From assembly GCA_945861915.1 (NCBI GenBank), contig CAMAWK010000005.1, positions 1 to 39,236 on the forward strand: DNA of 39,236 nt, in the 5' to 3' direction. This stretch comes from Flavobacterium psychrophilum (lineage in GTDB: Bacteria; Bacteroidota; Bacteroidia; Flavobacteriales; Flavobacteriaceae). Positions 1 through 7,195 of the stretch are shown piece by piece. The notes beneath the pieces were generated by a model. That model was not told the DNA's origin and did no database searches. It worked only from the letters and a program-made list of their open reading frames with translations. Within the stretch, counting starts at the first letter, position 1. The number at the start of each line of letters is the position of its first letter. Both the position numbers and the translations under genes were made by a program.

Positions 1-317
1 ACAGTTTTTTCAAATAAAGTTCTTGACTTAAGAATTTCAATTTCGCTGTTGATATTATTATTTATATTACTAATTAATCCAATATCTGAAAAAGAATTTA
101 ATTCCGGATTTATTGTTCCTTTTTCATCCTTCAACATAATAGTTGTAGATGCCTGAAAGCTAGGCGAAGTATAATATCGGATATAGATAAACGCTAATGA
201 TAAACAAATAAAAACACTTAATAAAAACCATTTCCATTGTACTAAACAATAACTTAAAAGGGCTTTAATATTGAAATCTTGTTCTATTTTTTCACTTGAA
301 ATAGTATTTTCTTCCAT
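1..317 (-). CDS. Wzc-like polysaccharide chain-length regulator/tyrosine kinase, N-terminal fragment (cut by window edge)
   Basis: The start ATG lies at 317-315, 9 bases after the stop of the Wza-like gene, and the frame stays open for about 105 codons to the window edge. The fragment begins MEENTISSEK and has one hydrophobic helix at about residues 29-49, followed by a periplasmic-type sequence with an YTSPSFQAS stretch and a TTIMLKDEKG segment. This is the usual start of a Wzz/Wzc domain: an inner-membrane co-polymerase that controls chain length, normally ending in a cytoplasmic tyrosine kinase. The kinase part is outside the window, so a kinase-less Wzz protein is also possible. Placement directly after the Wza-like gene is the classic wza-wzc pairing. 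Confidence 0.85.
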   Translation of the reverse strand, partial: MEENTISSEKIEQDFNIKALLSYCLVQWKWFLLSVFICLSLAFIYIRYYTSPSFQASTTIMLKDEKGTINPELNSFSDIGLISNINNNINSEIEILKSRTLFEKT

Positions 318-326
318 CAATGTTTA

Positions 327-1121
327 TTATTTAATAATGCTTTGAAGCAACAGATAAGTAAGTGCTGAACCAACTAAAGTATACAAAATATTGGTATAGG
401 GCCCTTTGGCATTGGCTTGAATTGCCATTCTATTTGGTTCAACATACACCATGTCATTTTGTCTAAGATAATAAAATGGAGAGTTTATAAAATCTGTTTT
501 TGTAATATCAACTCTATTATAGGTAACTATTCCATCTGTTTGTCGAATAACTAATATATTATCTCTTTTGGCTTGAATTTTTAAATCACCAGCTTTCAAC
601 AACGCATCTACAAGAGTAAATCGTTCTGTATCAAAATTTATAATTCCAGGAGTTGCCACCTCTCCTTGAACTGTAACCTTGTAATTTCGAATGGTTACAA
701 TTATTAAAGGATTTTTTATATATTCAGATATTTTTTCGGTAAGCATTTTCATTAATTCAGTTCGAGTAAGTCCTCCTATTTTTAAACTTCCAAGAACAGG
801 AAAGTTAACAAAACCATTTATATCCACTAAATATACTGAGCCATTTTGTTGGTTTTGATTTCCTCCTATATTTTGCTGATTATTGCCAATATTGTTATTT
901 ATATTAAATGGCTTTGAAATTTCAAGATCATCACAAGTAACATTTATCATTAACAAGTCATCCGGCTGAATCTTGATTTCATAAGAATTTGTCAACTCTT
1001 TATTATTTATGCTGGCAACATTTCTGTAGTAAATTATATCTTTTTTGGAAACGCATGAAAATAATGAAACGGAAACTATTATTAAAAGAAGGACTCTTTT
1101 TATTAAAATGAAGTAGCTCAT
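327..1121 (-). CDS. Wza-like polysaccharide export lipoprotein
   Basis: This 264-residue protein has a hydrophobic signal at residues 9-22 ending in LFSC, a lipobox with Cys23 as the likely lipidated residue. A Poly_export-type domain follows at about 45-145, with an IQPDDLLMI motif, and one SLBB-type beta-grasp segment from about 147 (KVTVQGEVATPGIINF). The C-terminus has a hydrophobic helix at about 245-262, probably the outer-membrane-spanning part. It is shorter than E. coli Wza (about 379 residues), as is common in Bacteroidota. An unusual Asn/Gln-rich insert lies at residues 73-94. It would form the outer-membrane channel for capsule or exopolysaccharide. The partner Wzc-like gene starts 9 bases after its stop. 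ATG start at 1121. Confidence 0.92.
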   Translation of the reverse strand: MSYFILIKRVLLLIIVSVSLFSCVSKKDIIYYRNVASINNKELTNSYEIKIQPDDLLMINVTCDDLEISKPFNINNNIGNNQQNIGGNQNQQNGSVYLVDINGFVNFPVLGSLKIGGLTRTELMKMLTEKISEYIKNPLIIVTIRNYKVTVQGEVATPGIINFDTERFTLVDALLKAGDLKIQAKRDNILVIRQTDGIVTYNRVDITKTDFINSPFYYLRQNDMVYVEPNRMAIQANAKGPYTNILYTLVGSALTYLLLQSIIK

Positions 1122-1292
1122 GAAATTATTTGTTTTTAAGGAGCAAATATAACCAATCCATTTTGATTAAATTTTAAAAAAATAAAATTTATCTTTTTAT
1201 TAAAGTGGGATTTTGAGAGATTACTTAAAATGAAATAGTTGTTTTTTTTTCCAAAAAAAAGTTTTAGTATTTGAAAAAAAAATGCAAATAAT
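1122..1292. other. 171-base A/T-rich spacer between dehydratase and wza-like gene
   Basis: No credible coding sequence is present. On the minus strand it contains runs of T and A just after the dehydratase stop and a possible Bacteroidota -7 element shortly before the wza-like start (listed separately). It may separate the wza-wzc unit from the upstream genes. Confidence 0.5.
1144..1151 (-). promoter_or_regulatory. possible Bacteroidota -7 promoter element for wza-wzc
   Basis: The minus strand reads TATATTTG, matching the Bacteroidota -7 consensus TAnnTTTG, 22 bases upstream of the wza-like ATG. This would give a very short leader. I see no matching TTG/TTTG -33 element at the expected spacing, so the call rests on the -7 box alone in a very A/T-rich region. 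Confidence 0.3.
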
Positions 1293-3236
1293 CTAACTAT
1301 CTAACAACTCGAAGTGAGAATTCATACTTTTAAATTCAGGAACTATTTTTTTCATTTTTGAAACAATATCCTCATTGTCAAAAAAACGAGACATACCAAT
1401 AAGTTCATCAATTTCAAAATGCACTAATTCATATCCTTCTTCAAAAACCTGCTCAATCATGATTTTAGGATGATGTGTGTTTAAGGTTCTAGAGGTATGA
1501 TTGAGTAATTCTTCATACAATTTCTCACCAGGTCTTAATCCTGTAATTTGTATTTTAATTTGCTTTCCGGGCACAAAACCAGCAAGTTTAATCATCTTGT
1601 GAGCTAAATCAATAATTTTAACGGGATTTCCCATGTCAAATATATAAATCTCACCACCACGACCCATTGTTGCAGCCTCCAAAACGAGTTGACATGCTTC
1701 TGGTATGGTCATAAAATATCGAATTATATCCGGATGGGTGACTGTAATTGGACCACCTTCAGCAATTTGCTTTGTAAATAAGGGCACTACTGAACCGTTA
1801 GAACCTAGTACATTTCCAAAGCGTGTTGTGATAAATTTAGTCCCTACAGACTTATTATTAAATTGAAGGGATTGAACATAAATTTCAGCAATTCGCTTAC
1901 TTGCTCCCATTATACTACTTGGGTTTACAGCCTTATCAGTAGAAATCATCACAAATTTTTCGACCCTAAATTCACATGACAAGTCGGCTAGATTTTTTGT
2001 GCCTTCAACGTTAGTCAAAATTGCTTGGGAAGGATTTTCTTCCATCAAAGGAACATGCTTATAAGCAGCCGCATGAAAAACAATTTGAGGTTGGTGAGTA
2101 GAAAAAACTTTTTTAATCGCTTCTTTATTTCTAATATCACCAATAATAGTAGACACCTCAAATTCAGGATTCAGACTTTCTATTTCAAGACTCAAATTAT
2201 GTAGTGGAGTTTCAGCTTGATCTAAAACTATTACTTTTTTAGGTTTAAAATTTAAAACTTGTCTAACTATTTCACTTCCAATAGAACCCGCACCACCAGT
2301 AATAAGTATCGTTTTATTTTCTAATTGATTTGAAATAGAAAAACTATCTAAAACTATGGGTTGTCTTTCTAATAAATCTTCAATTTGAATTTTCTTAACC
2401 TTTTGAGAAATCTCCTTTTGATTTTCCCAATCAGAAATAGAAGGCGCAGAAAATATTTTATAATTAAATTCTAAACATTGATCAACTATAGCTAATTGTT
2501 CTTCTCTTGACAAACTCCTGTCAGCTAGAATAATACCTTGAGCACCCACAGTGCGCATCAAAGTTGGTAACCTTTTTTTGAGAATAAATATTGGCAAGTC
2601 CAACATTCGTTTCGAAGCATTCTGATTATTTTTATCTACAAAACCTAAAATTTTAAAACGAGAAGGAGTCTCTAATTTCAATGCTTTTGCAACATATATT
2701 GAGTTAGCATCTGTTCCGTAAATAATAATTTTGATTAAATTTTCTTTATTTTTTATAGAAGAATAAAAATCAAATGTTTGTTTTACAATAACTCGATACA
2801 AAAACAAACCACAAAAAGTGAGAATGACATTGATAAAAAGTGCTGCATTTGAATACACTTTTTGCCCATAAAATAACTCAAAAGAAAAATTAAGGAAAAT
2901 AAAAAAAAGAAAAACAGACGATTGAGAAAAGAAAATTTTAACAGCATCAATGTAAGAAGAATGTCTTATAATACCCGCATATGTCCTAAATAACCAAAAG
3001 AAAAAAAGATTGACTACTAAAAAAAGAGACAAAAAAACATAGGTGTTTTTTCTAATAATATAATCTAAACCCGTATTGTCAAATAATAAATACGTGAATA
3101 AAAAAGAAACCATCAAAACAATACAATCAATTAAAATAATTATCCACCTAGGTAAATAATTAAGATTATTGATTTTAAAAGTCAAATTTTTTCTTGAAAA
3201 GAAAACATTCTCTTTTTTTGTTTTTTTAGCGCTCAA
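1293..3236 (-). CDS. Membrane-bound UDP-GlcNAc 4,6-dehydratase, PglF/WbpM/CapD type
   Basis: The 647-residue length and architecture match the long membrane-bound dehydratases. Four hydrophobic helices lie at about 31-52, 66-84, 107-122 and 132-150, followed by a CoA-binding-like Rossmann region (about 168-265) and a catalytic extended-SDR domain. The NAD-binding GGAGSIG is at 314-320, STDKA at 432-436, and Met443-x3-Lys447 stands where classical SDRs have Tyr-x3-Lys; the Met variant is typical of this subgroup. It would convert UDP-GlcNAc to UDP-4-keto-6-deoxy-GlcNAc, the substrate of the PglE-like aminotransferase encoded just upstream. The start is TTG at 3236: an in-frame TAA lies 24 bases upstream and the next Met is inside the first membrane helix. 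Confidence 0.93.
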   Translation of the reverse strand: MSAKKTKKENVFFSRKNLTFKINNLNYLPRWIIILIDCIVLMVSFLFTYLLFDNTGLDYIIRKNTYVFLSLFLVVNLFFFWLFRTYAGIIRHSSYIDAVKIFFSQSSVFLFFIFLNFSFELFYGQKVYSNAALFINVILTFCGLFLYRVIVKQTFDFYSSIKNKENLIKIIIYGTDANSIYVAKALKLETPSRFKILGFVDKNNQNASKRMLDLPIFILKKRLPTLMRTVGAQGIILADRSLSREEQLAIVDQCLEFNYKIFSAPSISDWENQKEISQKVKKIQIEDLLERQPIVLDSFSISNQLENKTILITGGAGSIGSEIVRQVLNFKPKKVIVLDQAETPLHNLSLEIESLNPEFEVSTIIGDIRNKEAIKKVFSTHQPQIVFHAAAYKHVPLMEENPSQAILTNVEGTKNLADLSCEFRVEKFVMISTDKAVNPSSIMGASKRIAEIYVQSLQFNNKSVGTKFITTRFGNVLGSNGSVVPLFTKQIAEGGPITVTHPDIIRYFMTIPEACQLVLEAATMGRGGEIYIFDMGNPVKIIDLAHKMIKLAGFVPGKQIKIQITGLRPGEKLYEELLNHTSRTLNTHHPKIMIEQVFEEGYELVHFEIDELIGMSRFFDNEDIVSKMKKIVPEFKSMNSHFELLDS

Positions 3237-3407
3237 ATCTTTATAATTTTTAGAAAATTAATAATCTCAATAAATAAATTAAAATTGATTTTAAAATATA
3301 ATCAGGGTTATAAAATAAATCATTAAAAATGTAATTACCAAATAACAGCTGTTATTATACGATTTTATAATGATTTGTTAGCGTTTATCTTATATGTCGC
3401 AACAAAA
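3237..3407. other. 171-base spacer between rfbA and the dehydratase gene
   Basis: No coding sequence is evident. The spacer is very A/T-rich and holds a perfect 16-base palindrome (listed separately). It is the first long gap in the lower part of the cluster and is a plausible site of promoter, attenuation or terminator activity. I cannot identify a -7/-33 pair in it. Confidence 0.5.
3341..3356. repeat. perfect 16-base palindrome AATAACAGCTGTTATT
   Basis: The two 8-base arms AATAACAG and CTGTTATT are exact reverse complements with no spacer, and the symmetry stops at the flanking bases (A on both sides). It lies 52 bases after the rfbA stop and about 105 bases before the dehydratase start. 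A loop-less dyad like this is more typical of a dimeric regulator's operator than of a terminator. No T-run follows it on the minus strand. Confidence 0.5.
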
Positions 3408-4280
3408 CTATTCTTTCTTATACTTCAATAATTGTAGTAAGTAGGTTCCGTAACCTGACTTTAATAAAGGTTCTGCCAATACCTTTAATTCTTCATCATT
3501 AATAAAATTCTGACGCCAAGCAATTTCTTCAATACATCCCACTTTCAATCCTTGTCTTTCTTCTATAACTTGAACAAATTGTCCTGCCTGCATTAAGCTA
3601 GCAAAAGTACCAGTATCAAGCCAAGCATTTCCTCTTCCTAAAATCCCCACTTTCAAAAGACCTTTTTCCAAATACACTTTGTTAACATCTGTGATTTCAT
3701 ACTCTCCTCTGGCGCTTGGTTCAATGTTTTTGGCTATTTCTACCACGCTATTGTCATAAAAATACAAGCCAGGAACTGCATAATTAGACTTGGGTTCTTT
3801 TGGCTTTTCTTCAATAGAAAGAGCTTTATTTTCTTTATTAAATTCTACAACTCCATATCGTTCCGGATCAGCTACATGATAGGCAAAAACCACACCGCCA
3901 TTTGGATTTATATTAGATTGTAATAATTGAGGTAAATTATCTCCAAAAAAGATGTTATCTCCCAAAACCAAAGCAACCGAATCATTGCCTATAAACTCTT
4001 CTCCAATTACGAATGCTTGTGCTAAACCATTAGGAATGGCTTGTTCTGCATAACTAAATTTACAACCCAATCGAGAACCATCTCCTAAAAGTTTAATAAA
4101 ATGTGGCAAATCATGAGGAGTCGAAATAATTAATATTTCGTTGATTCCAGCCATCATCAAAGTAGATAACGGATAATAAATCATGGGCTTGTCATAAACA
4201 GGCATCATTTGTTTACTAACGGCTAGCGTCAAAGGATGCAATCGAGTTCCTGAACCACCTGCTAAAATTATTCCTTTCAT
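3408..4280 (-). CDS. rfbA: Glucose-1-phosphate thymidylyltransferase
   Basis: A full-length (290-residue) RmlA/RfbA nucleotidyltransferase. The N-terminal signature [13 protein letters not shown] spans residues 6-18, followed by [17 protein letters not shown], the LGDNIFFG motif, and the EEKP and NAWLDTGT segments of the sugar-binding core. It makes dTDP-glucose from glucose-1-phosphate and dTTP, the first step to dTDP-rhamnose, dTDP-Qui4N, dTDP-Fuc4NAc and related sugars. No RmlB, RmlC or RmlD is in the window, so the rest of the pathway must lie elsewhere. The VioA-like aminotransferase at 36265-37338 is a possible downstream user. The start is 5 bases after the aminotransferase stop, consistent with cotranscription. 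Confidence 0.96.
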   Translation of the reverse strand: MKGIILAGGSGTRLHPLTLAVSKQMMPVYDKPMIYYPLSTLMMAGINEILIISTPHDLPHFIKLLGDGSRLGCKFSYAEQAIPNGLAQAFVIGEEFIGNDSVALVLGDNIFFGDNLPQLLQSNINPNGGVVFAYHVADPERYGVVEFNKENKALSIEEKPKEPKSNYAVPGLYFYDNSVVEIAKNIEPSARGEYEITDVNKVYLEKGLLKVGILGRGNAWLDTGTFASLMQAGQFVQVIEERQGLKVGCIEEIAWRQNFINDEELKVLAEPLLKSGYGTYLLQLLKYKKE

Positions 4281-4285
4281 TTATA

Positions 4286-5425
4286 TTATTTTTTAATAGT
4301 TATTGAAAATTGATTTACCACCTCTGCAATTCTTGTTTTATCGTCTTCGGTAAGATTGGAACCCGAAGGCAAACATAAGCCTTTCTCAAATAAATCTTCG
4401 GCAACTTTATTACCGTAATAGGGATATTTTTCAAAAATAGGTTGCAAATGCATTGGTTTCCACAAAGGACGACATTCAATGTTTGCATTTTCAAAAGCCA
4501 ATCGTAGCATCTCTCTATCTTTATTAGAATTTAATACTATGGTACTCAACCAACAATTTGAATAATATTCATTATTTGGCACTGAATAAACAGAAACATT
4601 TGGTACATTTTCAAAAAGATTAACATAAAAATCATGCATAGACCTTCTCAAAATTACATGCACATCTAAAACTTCCATTTGTCCACGTCCTATTCCAGCA
4701 CAAATGTTGCTCATTCTGTAATTATACCCAATTTCGCTATGCTGATAATGTGGTGCTTCATCCCTAGATTGAGTCGCAAAAAAAACGGCTTTATCTTTCC
4801 AATCTTTATTATTAGTTACAATCGCACCACCGCCAGAAGTGGTTATGATTTTATTTCCATTAAAAGACAAAATACCAATATCTCCGAAAGTACCACATTT
4901 TTGTCCTTTGTAACTACTTCCCAAGGCTTCGGCACTGTCTTCTATTATTGGAATTTCATACTGGTCGGCTACTTTTCTAATTTCTTCCACTTTGCAAGGC
5001 ACTCCATATAAGTGAACCATAATAATAGCTTTCGGCTTTTTTCCTTTTTCGATTCTATCTTTTATGGCAATTTCAAGGGCTATTGGACATAAATTCCAAG
5101 TATCGATTTCACTGTCAACAAAAACAGGTGTTGCACTTTGATATAAAATAGGATTCGCCGATGCCGAAAATGTCATACTCTGACAAATAACTTCATCTCC
5201 TGCTTGCACACCCAACAAAACCAAACCCAAATGAATGGCTGCTGTGCCTGAACTTAATGCTGCAACATTTGAATCATTTCCCAAATACATTTCTAAATCC
5301 TTTTCAAAACCATTCACATTGGGTCCTAATGGGGCAACCCAATTGGTATCAAAAGCGTCTTGAACAAACTTTTGCTCATTCCCTCCCATATGCGGTGAGG
5401 AAAGCCATATTTTTGAATTATTCAT
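4286..5425 (-). CDS. PglE-like PLP-dependent sugar aminotransferase (DegT/DnrJ/EryC1/StrS family)
   Basis: The family-typical N-terminus IWLSSPHMGGNE, a WVAPLGPNV segment, the SSGTAAIHLGL phosphate-binding stretch, an EDSAEALGS motif and SFNGNKIITT with the Schiff-base lysine (Lys192 counted from the chosen start) mark a DegT-family transaminase closest to Campylobacter PglE. It should aminate the C4 keto group of UDP-4-keto-6-deoxy-GlcNAc from the PglF-type dehydratase, giving UDP-4-amino-4,6-dideoxy-GlcNAc. I chose the ATG at 5425 because the family begins there; a possible 10-residue extension up to 5455 looks non-homologous. It overlaps the formyltransferase stop by 8 bases. Confidence 0.92.
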   Translation of the reverse strand: MNNSKIWLSSPHMGGNEQKFVQDAFDTNWVAPLGPNVNGFEKDLEMYLGNDSNVAALSSGTAAIHLGLVLLGVQAGDEVICQSMTFSASANPILYQSATPVFVDSEIDTWNLCPIALEIAIKDRIEKGKKPKAIIMVHLYGVPCKVEEIRKVADQYEIPIIEDSAEALGSSYKGQKCGTFGDIGILSFNGNKIITTSGGGAIVTNNKDWKDKAVFFATQSRDEAPHYQHSEIGYNYRMSNICAGIGRGQMEVLDVHVILRRSMHDFYVNLFENVPNVSVYSVPNNEYYSNCWLSTIVLNSNKDREMLRLAFENANIECRPLWKPMHLQPIFEKYPYYGNKVAEDLFEKGLCLPSGSNLTEDDKTRIAEVVNQFSITIKK

Positions 5426-6176
5426 TTTGGTAAAATAAGTTAATTTGAACCCCAATTTTTTTATTATCTAACATAAAATAAGCAGCTTCATTAGAATCAT
5501 TAGTAGTTAAGGCTCTGATTTTCCGAATTAAATCTATTGGGTTTTGATTTTTAGAAATAGTAATTTCTTGTAAAGCTTTTAACTCTTTTTTTTGGTGCGA
5601 AGTTCCTTTCTCAACTTGCTTTATTCTCTTTGGATTTAAACTAGAAAGAGCATCAAATGCTTCAAAAAAAACTTCTTCTTCAAGCTTTAACACTCTTTTA
5701 TATAAAGAATTGGCTGTGTCAATTGGATAAACTTCTATTTCTTTTTGATGAATAATATCACCTTCGTCTAAGGCTTCTTCCATAAAATGAAGTGTCGCTC
5801 CGTAAGGATATCCCTCGATAATTGCCCAAGAAGGAGTATGCCAGCCTTTGTTATAGGGTAAAAAAGCAGGATGCAAATTGACTACTCCGATTTTTGGAAT
5901 ATTCAAAACTTCAGCGGGAATAATATAAGGAAAATGAATTCCAAAAATATAATCTAACTCTAAACTCAACAAAAGTTCTAATGACTTTAGATTCTTGAAT
6001 TCATTTCCTCTAAAAATAAACGATTCGTCCAATCCTGAAATTTGAATTAATTCTTCATCATGAGAAGCCTTCTCAAAATCACTTACCAAAAGAGCAGCTG
6101 GTTTAAAACCTTTGCTGATAATAAATTCTAAAATAGCGCAACTTATTTTTCGGTCGCCAGCAAATGCAAATTTCAT
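5418..6176 (-). CDS. Sugar N-formyltransferase (Fmt-like catalytic domain)
   Basis: A 252-residue formyl-transferase-fold protein starting MKFAFAGDRKIS. The NLHPAFLP motif supplies the Asn-x-His pair (Asn100, His102) and LDEGDII the aspartate (Asp140), reproducing the Asn-His-Asp triad of methionyl-tRNA formyltransferase. The length fits dedicated sugar formyltransferases better than tRNA Fmt. It probably transfers a formyl group from N10-formyl-tetrahydrofolate to the 4-amino group made by the adjacent PglE-like enzyme, in place of the PglD acetyltransferase of the Campylobacter pathway. An upstream in-frame GTG at 6215 would add 13 residues that look unrelated, so I use the ATG at 6176. The donor and acceptor are inferred. 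Confidence 0.87.
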   Translation of the reverse strand: MKFAFAGDRKISCAILEFIISKGFKPAALLVSDFEKASHDEELIQISGLDESFIFRGNEFKNLKSLELLLSLELDYIFGIHFPYIIPAEVLNIPKIGVVNLHPAFLPYNKGWHTPSWAIIEGYPYGATLHFMEEALDEGDIIHQKEIEVYPIDTANSLYKRVLKLEEEVFFEAFDALSSLNPKRIKQVEKGTSHQKKELKALQEITISKNQNPIDLIRKIRALTTNDSNEAAYFMLDNKKIGVQINLFYQNE

Positions 6177-6260
6177 CTGTTTATATTTGTTTTTTTTTAT
6201 CGGAAGATGGAACACCCATAATCTACCTCTTACTTATCAAGAACTATTGTTATGTGTGTT

Positions 6261-6590
6261 TCATAAAGAATTAAGTTTATTTATAAAATCCGAAGGAAAA
6301 GAAATGGAATTTTTGAGCTTTTCAAAAGCAAAAACATCTTCAAGTTGAACCGAACTTGTAGCAGAATGATTAAATTGTTCAAACCAATCTTCTAGATGAA
6401 AAATATAATTATGTACCTCTTTTACAATCGAATCTTCACATAAAAAAGAATATTCAACTAATAAATCGTATAGTTTTTTGTTAGCTCTAAAAATTCGTAA
6501 AGCCTGATAATACATTTTATCTACTTTATAAAGTTCATAAGCGAAAGAAGACCTATCTATGGATCTGATTATTGTACTTTCTATTGTCAT
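6261..6590 (-). CDS. Small protein of unknown function
   Basis: A 109-residue soluble protein beginning MTIESTIIRSIDRSS, with no signal peptide or membrane helix. It looks mostly alpha-helical, with heptad-like leucine, tyrosine and phenylalanine spacing through residues 15-75 (for example LYDLLVEYSFL) and an acidic aromatic stretch around EDWFEQF. I recognise no family. Its ATG overlaps the stop of the initiating sugar transferase by four bases (ATGA), so it is translationally coupled to it, and the formyltransferase follows after 84 bases. The coupling supports a real gene whose product may act with the transferase or the modified sugar, but no function can be assigned from sequence. Confidence 0.72.
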   Translation of the reverse strand: MTIESTIIRSIDRSSFAYELYKVDKMYYQALRIFRANKKLYDLLVEYSFLCEDSIVKEVHNYIFHLEDWFEQFNHSATSSVQLEDVFAFEKLKNSISFPSDFINKLNSL

Positions 6591-7195
6591 AAATTATATC
6601 CGTTGAAAGGTTCAATTGTAGTTGCATTATCAGCATTAATTCCTTCTTTTAAAACTACTTTTTTAACGGTCAAAAATAGTATTTTAACATCTAAAACAAA
6701 AGATAAATTATCTACATAAAAAATGTCATAATCAAATTTTTCACCCCAAGAAATCGCATTTCGTCCATTCACTTGAGCCCAACCTGTAATACCAGGTTTC
6801 ACTTCATGACGCCTATTTTGATACTCTGAATATAAATGCAAATATTGCGTAAGCAAAGGTCTAGGACCTATTAAACTCATATCGCCTTTAAGAACATTAA
6901 TCAATTGTGGCAGTTCATCAAGCGAAGTCTTCCGAACAAAACTACCTATTTTAGTTAATCTGATTTCATCCGAACACAAATTTCCATTTTTATCTTTTTT
7001 GTCGTTCATAGTTTTAAATTTTACAATTTTAAAAACTATTCCGTTTTTTCCGGGACGATTTTGAAAGAAAAAGGGACTGCCATTGTTGGCAAAGAATAAA
7101 AATAGGATAATTACTAAAAATAAAGGAGATAATACAATTATCCCAACTAAGGCGGTAAAAAAATCGAGTACCGTTTTGAAATAATTTTTATACAC
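6587..7195 (-). CDS. PglC-type initiating phosphoglycosyl transferase
   Basis: At 202 residues this is the short, monotopic form of the bacterial sugar transferase family (PF02397). An N-terminal re-entrant hydrophobic helix covers about residues 10-36, followed by FKIVKFKTM, the catalytic Asp-Glu dyad in TSLDELPQL, the LIGPRP motif and PGITGWAQVNGRN. It should move a sugar phosphate from a UDP-sugar to undecaprenyl phosphate at the cytoplasmic membrane, starting the repeat unit; the context suggests a bacillosamine-like sugar. The start codon is GTG at 7195, overlapping the preceding GT4 stop by one base (TAGTG); no upstream alternative exists and family members begin at this point. Confidence 0.94.
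   Translation of the reverse strand: MYKNYFKTVLDFFTALVGIIVLSPLFLVIILFLFFANNGSPFFFQNRPGKNGIVFKIVKFKTMNDKKDKNGNLCSDEIRLTKIGSFVRKTSLDELPQLINVLKGDMSLIGPRPLLTQYLHLYSEYQNRRHEVKPGITGWAQVNGRNAISWGEKFDYDIFYVDNLSFVLDVKILFLTVKKVVLKEGINADNATTIEPFNGYNL

Noticed and set aside
1242..1260. Run of nine T, two C and eight A on the plus strand, possible terminator hairpin after the dehydratase gene
   Set aside because: A pure A:T stem with a two-base loop would not form a stable hairpin, and no GC stem is nearby; simple A/T richness explains it.
4679..5011. Plus-strand open frame of 110 codons
   Set aside because: Lies wholly antisense to the well-supported PglE-like gene and has no recognisable protein features; the same holds for the other plus-strand frames in the window.
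5426..5455. N-terminal extension of the PglE-like aminotransferase
   Set aside because: Homologs start at the downstream Met and the extra ten residues overlap the end of the formyltransferase frame.
6177..6215. GTG-initiated extension of the formyltransferase
   Set aside because: The 13 extra residues are basic filler and the normal fold begins at MKFAFAGD, so the ATG at 6176 is preferred.
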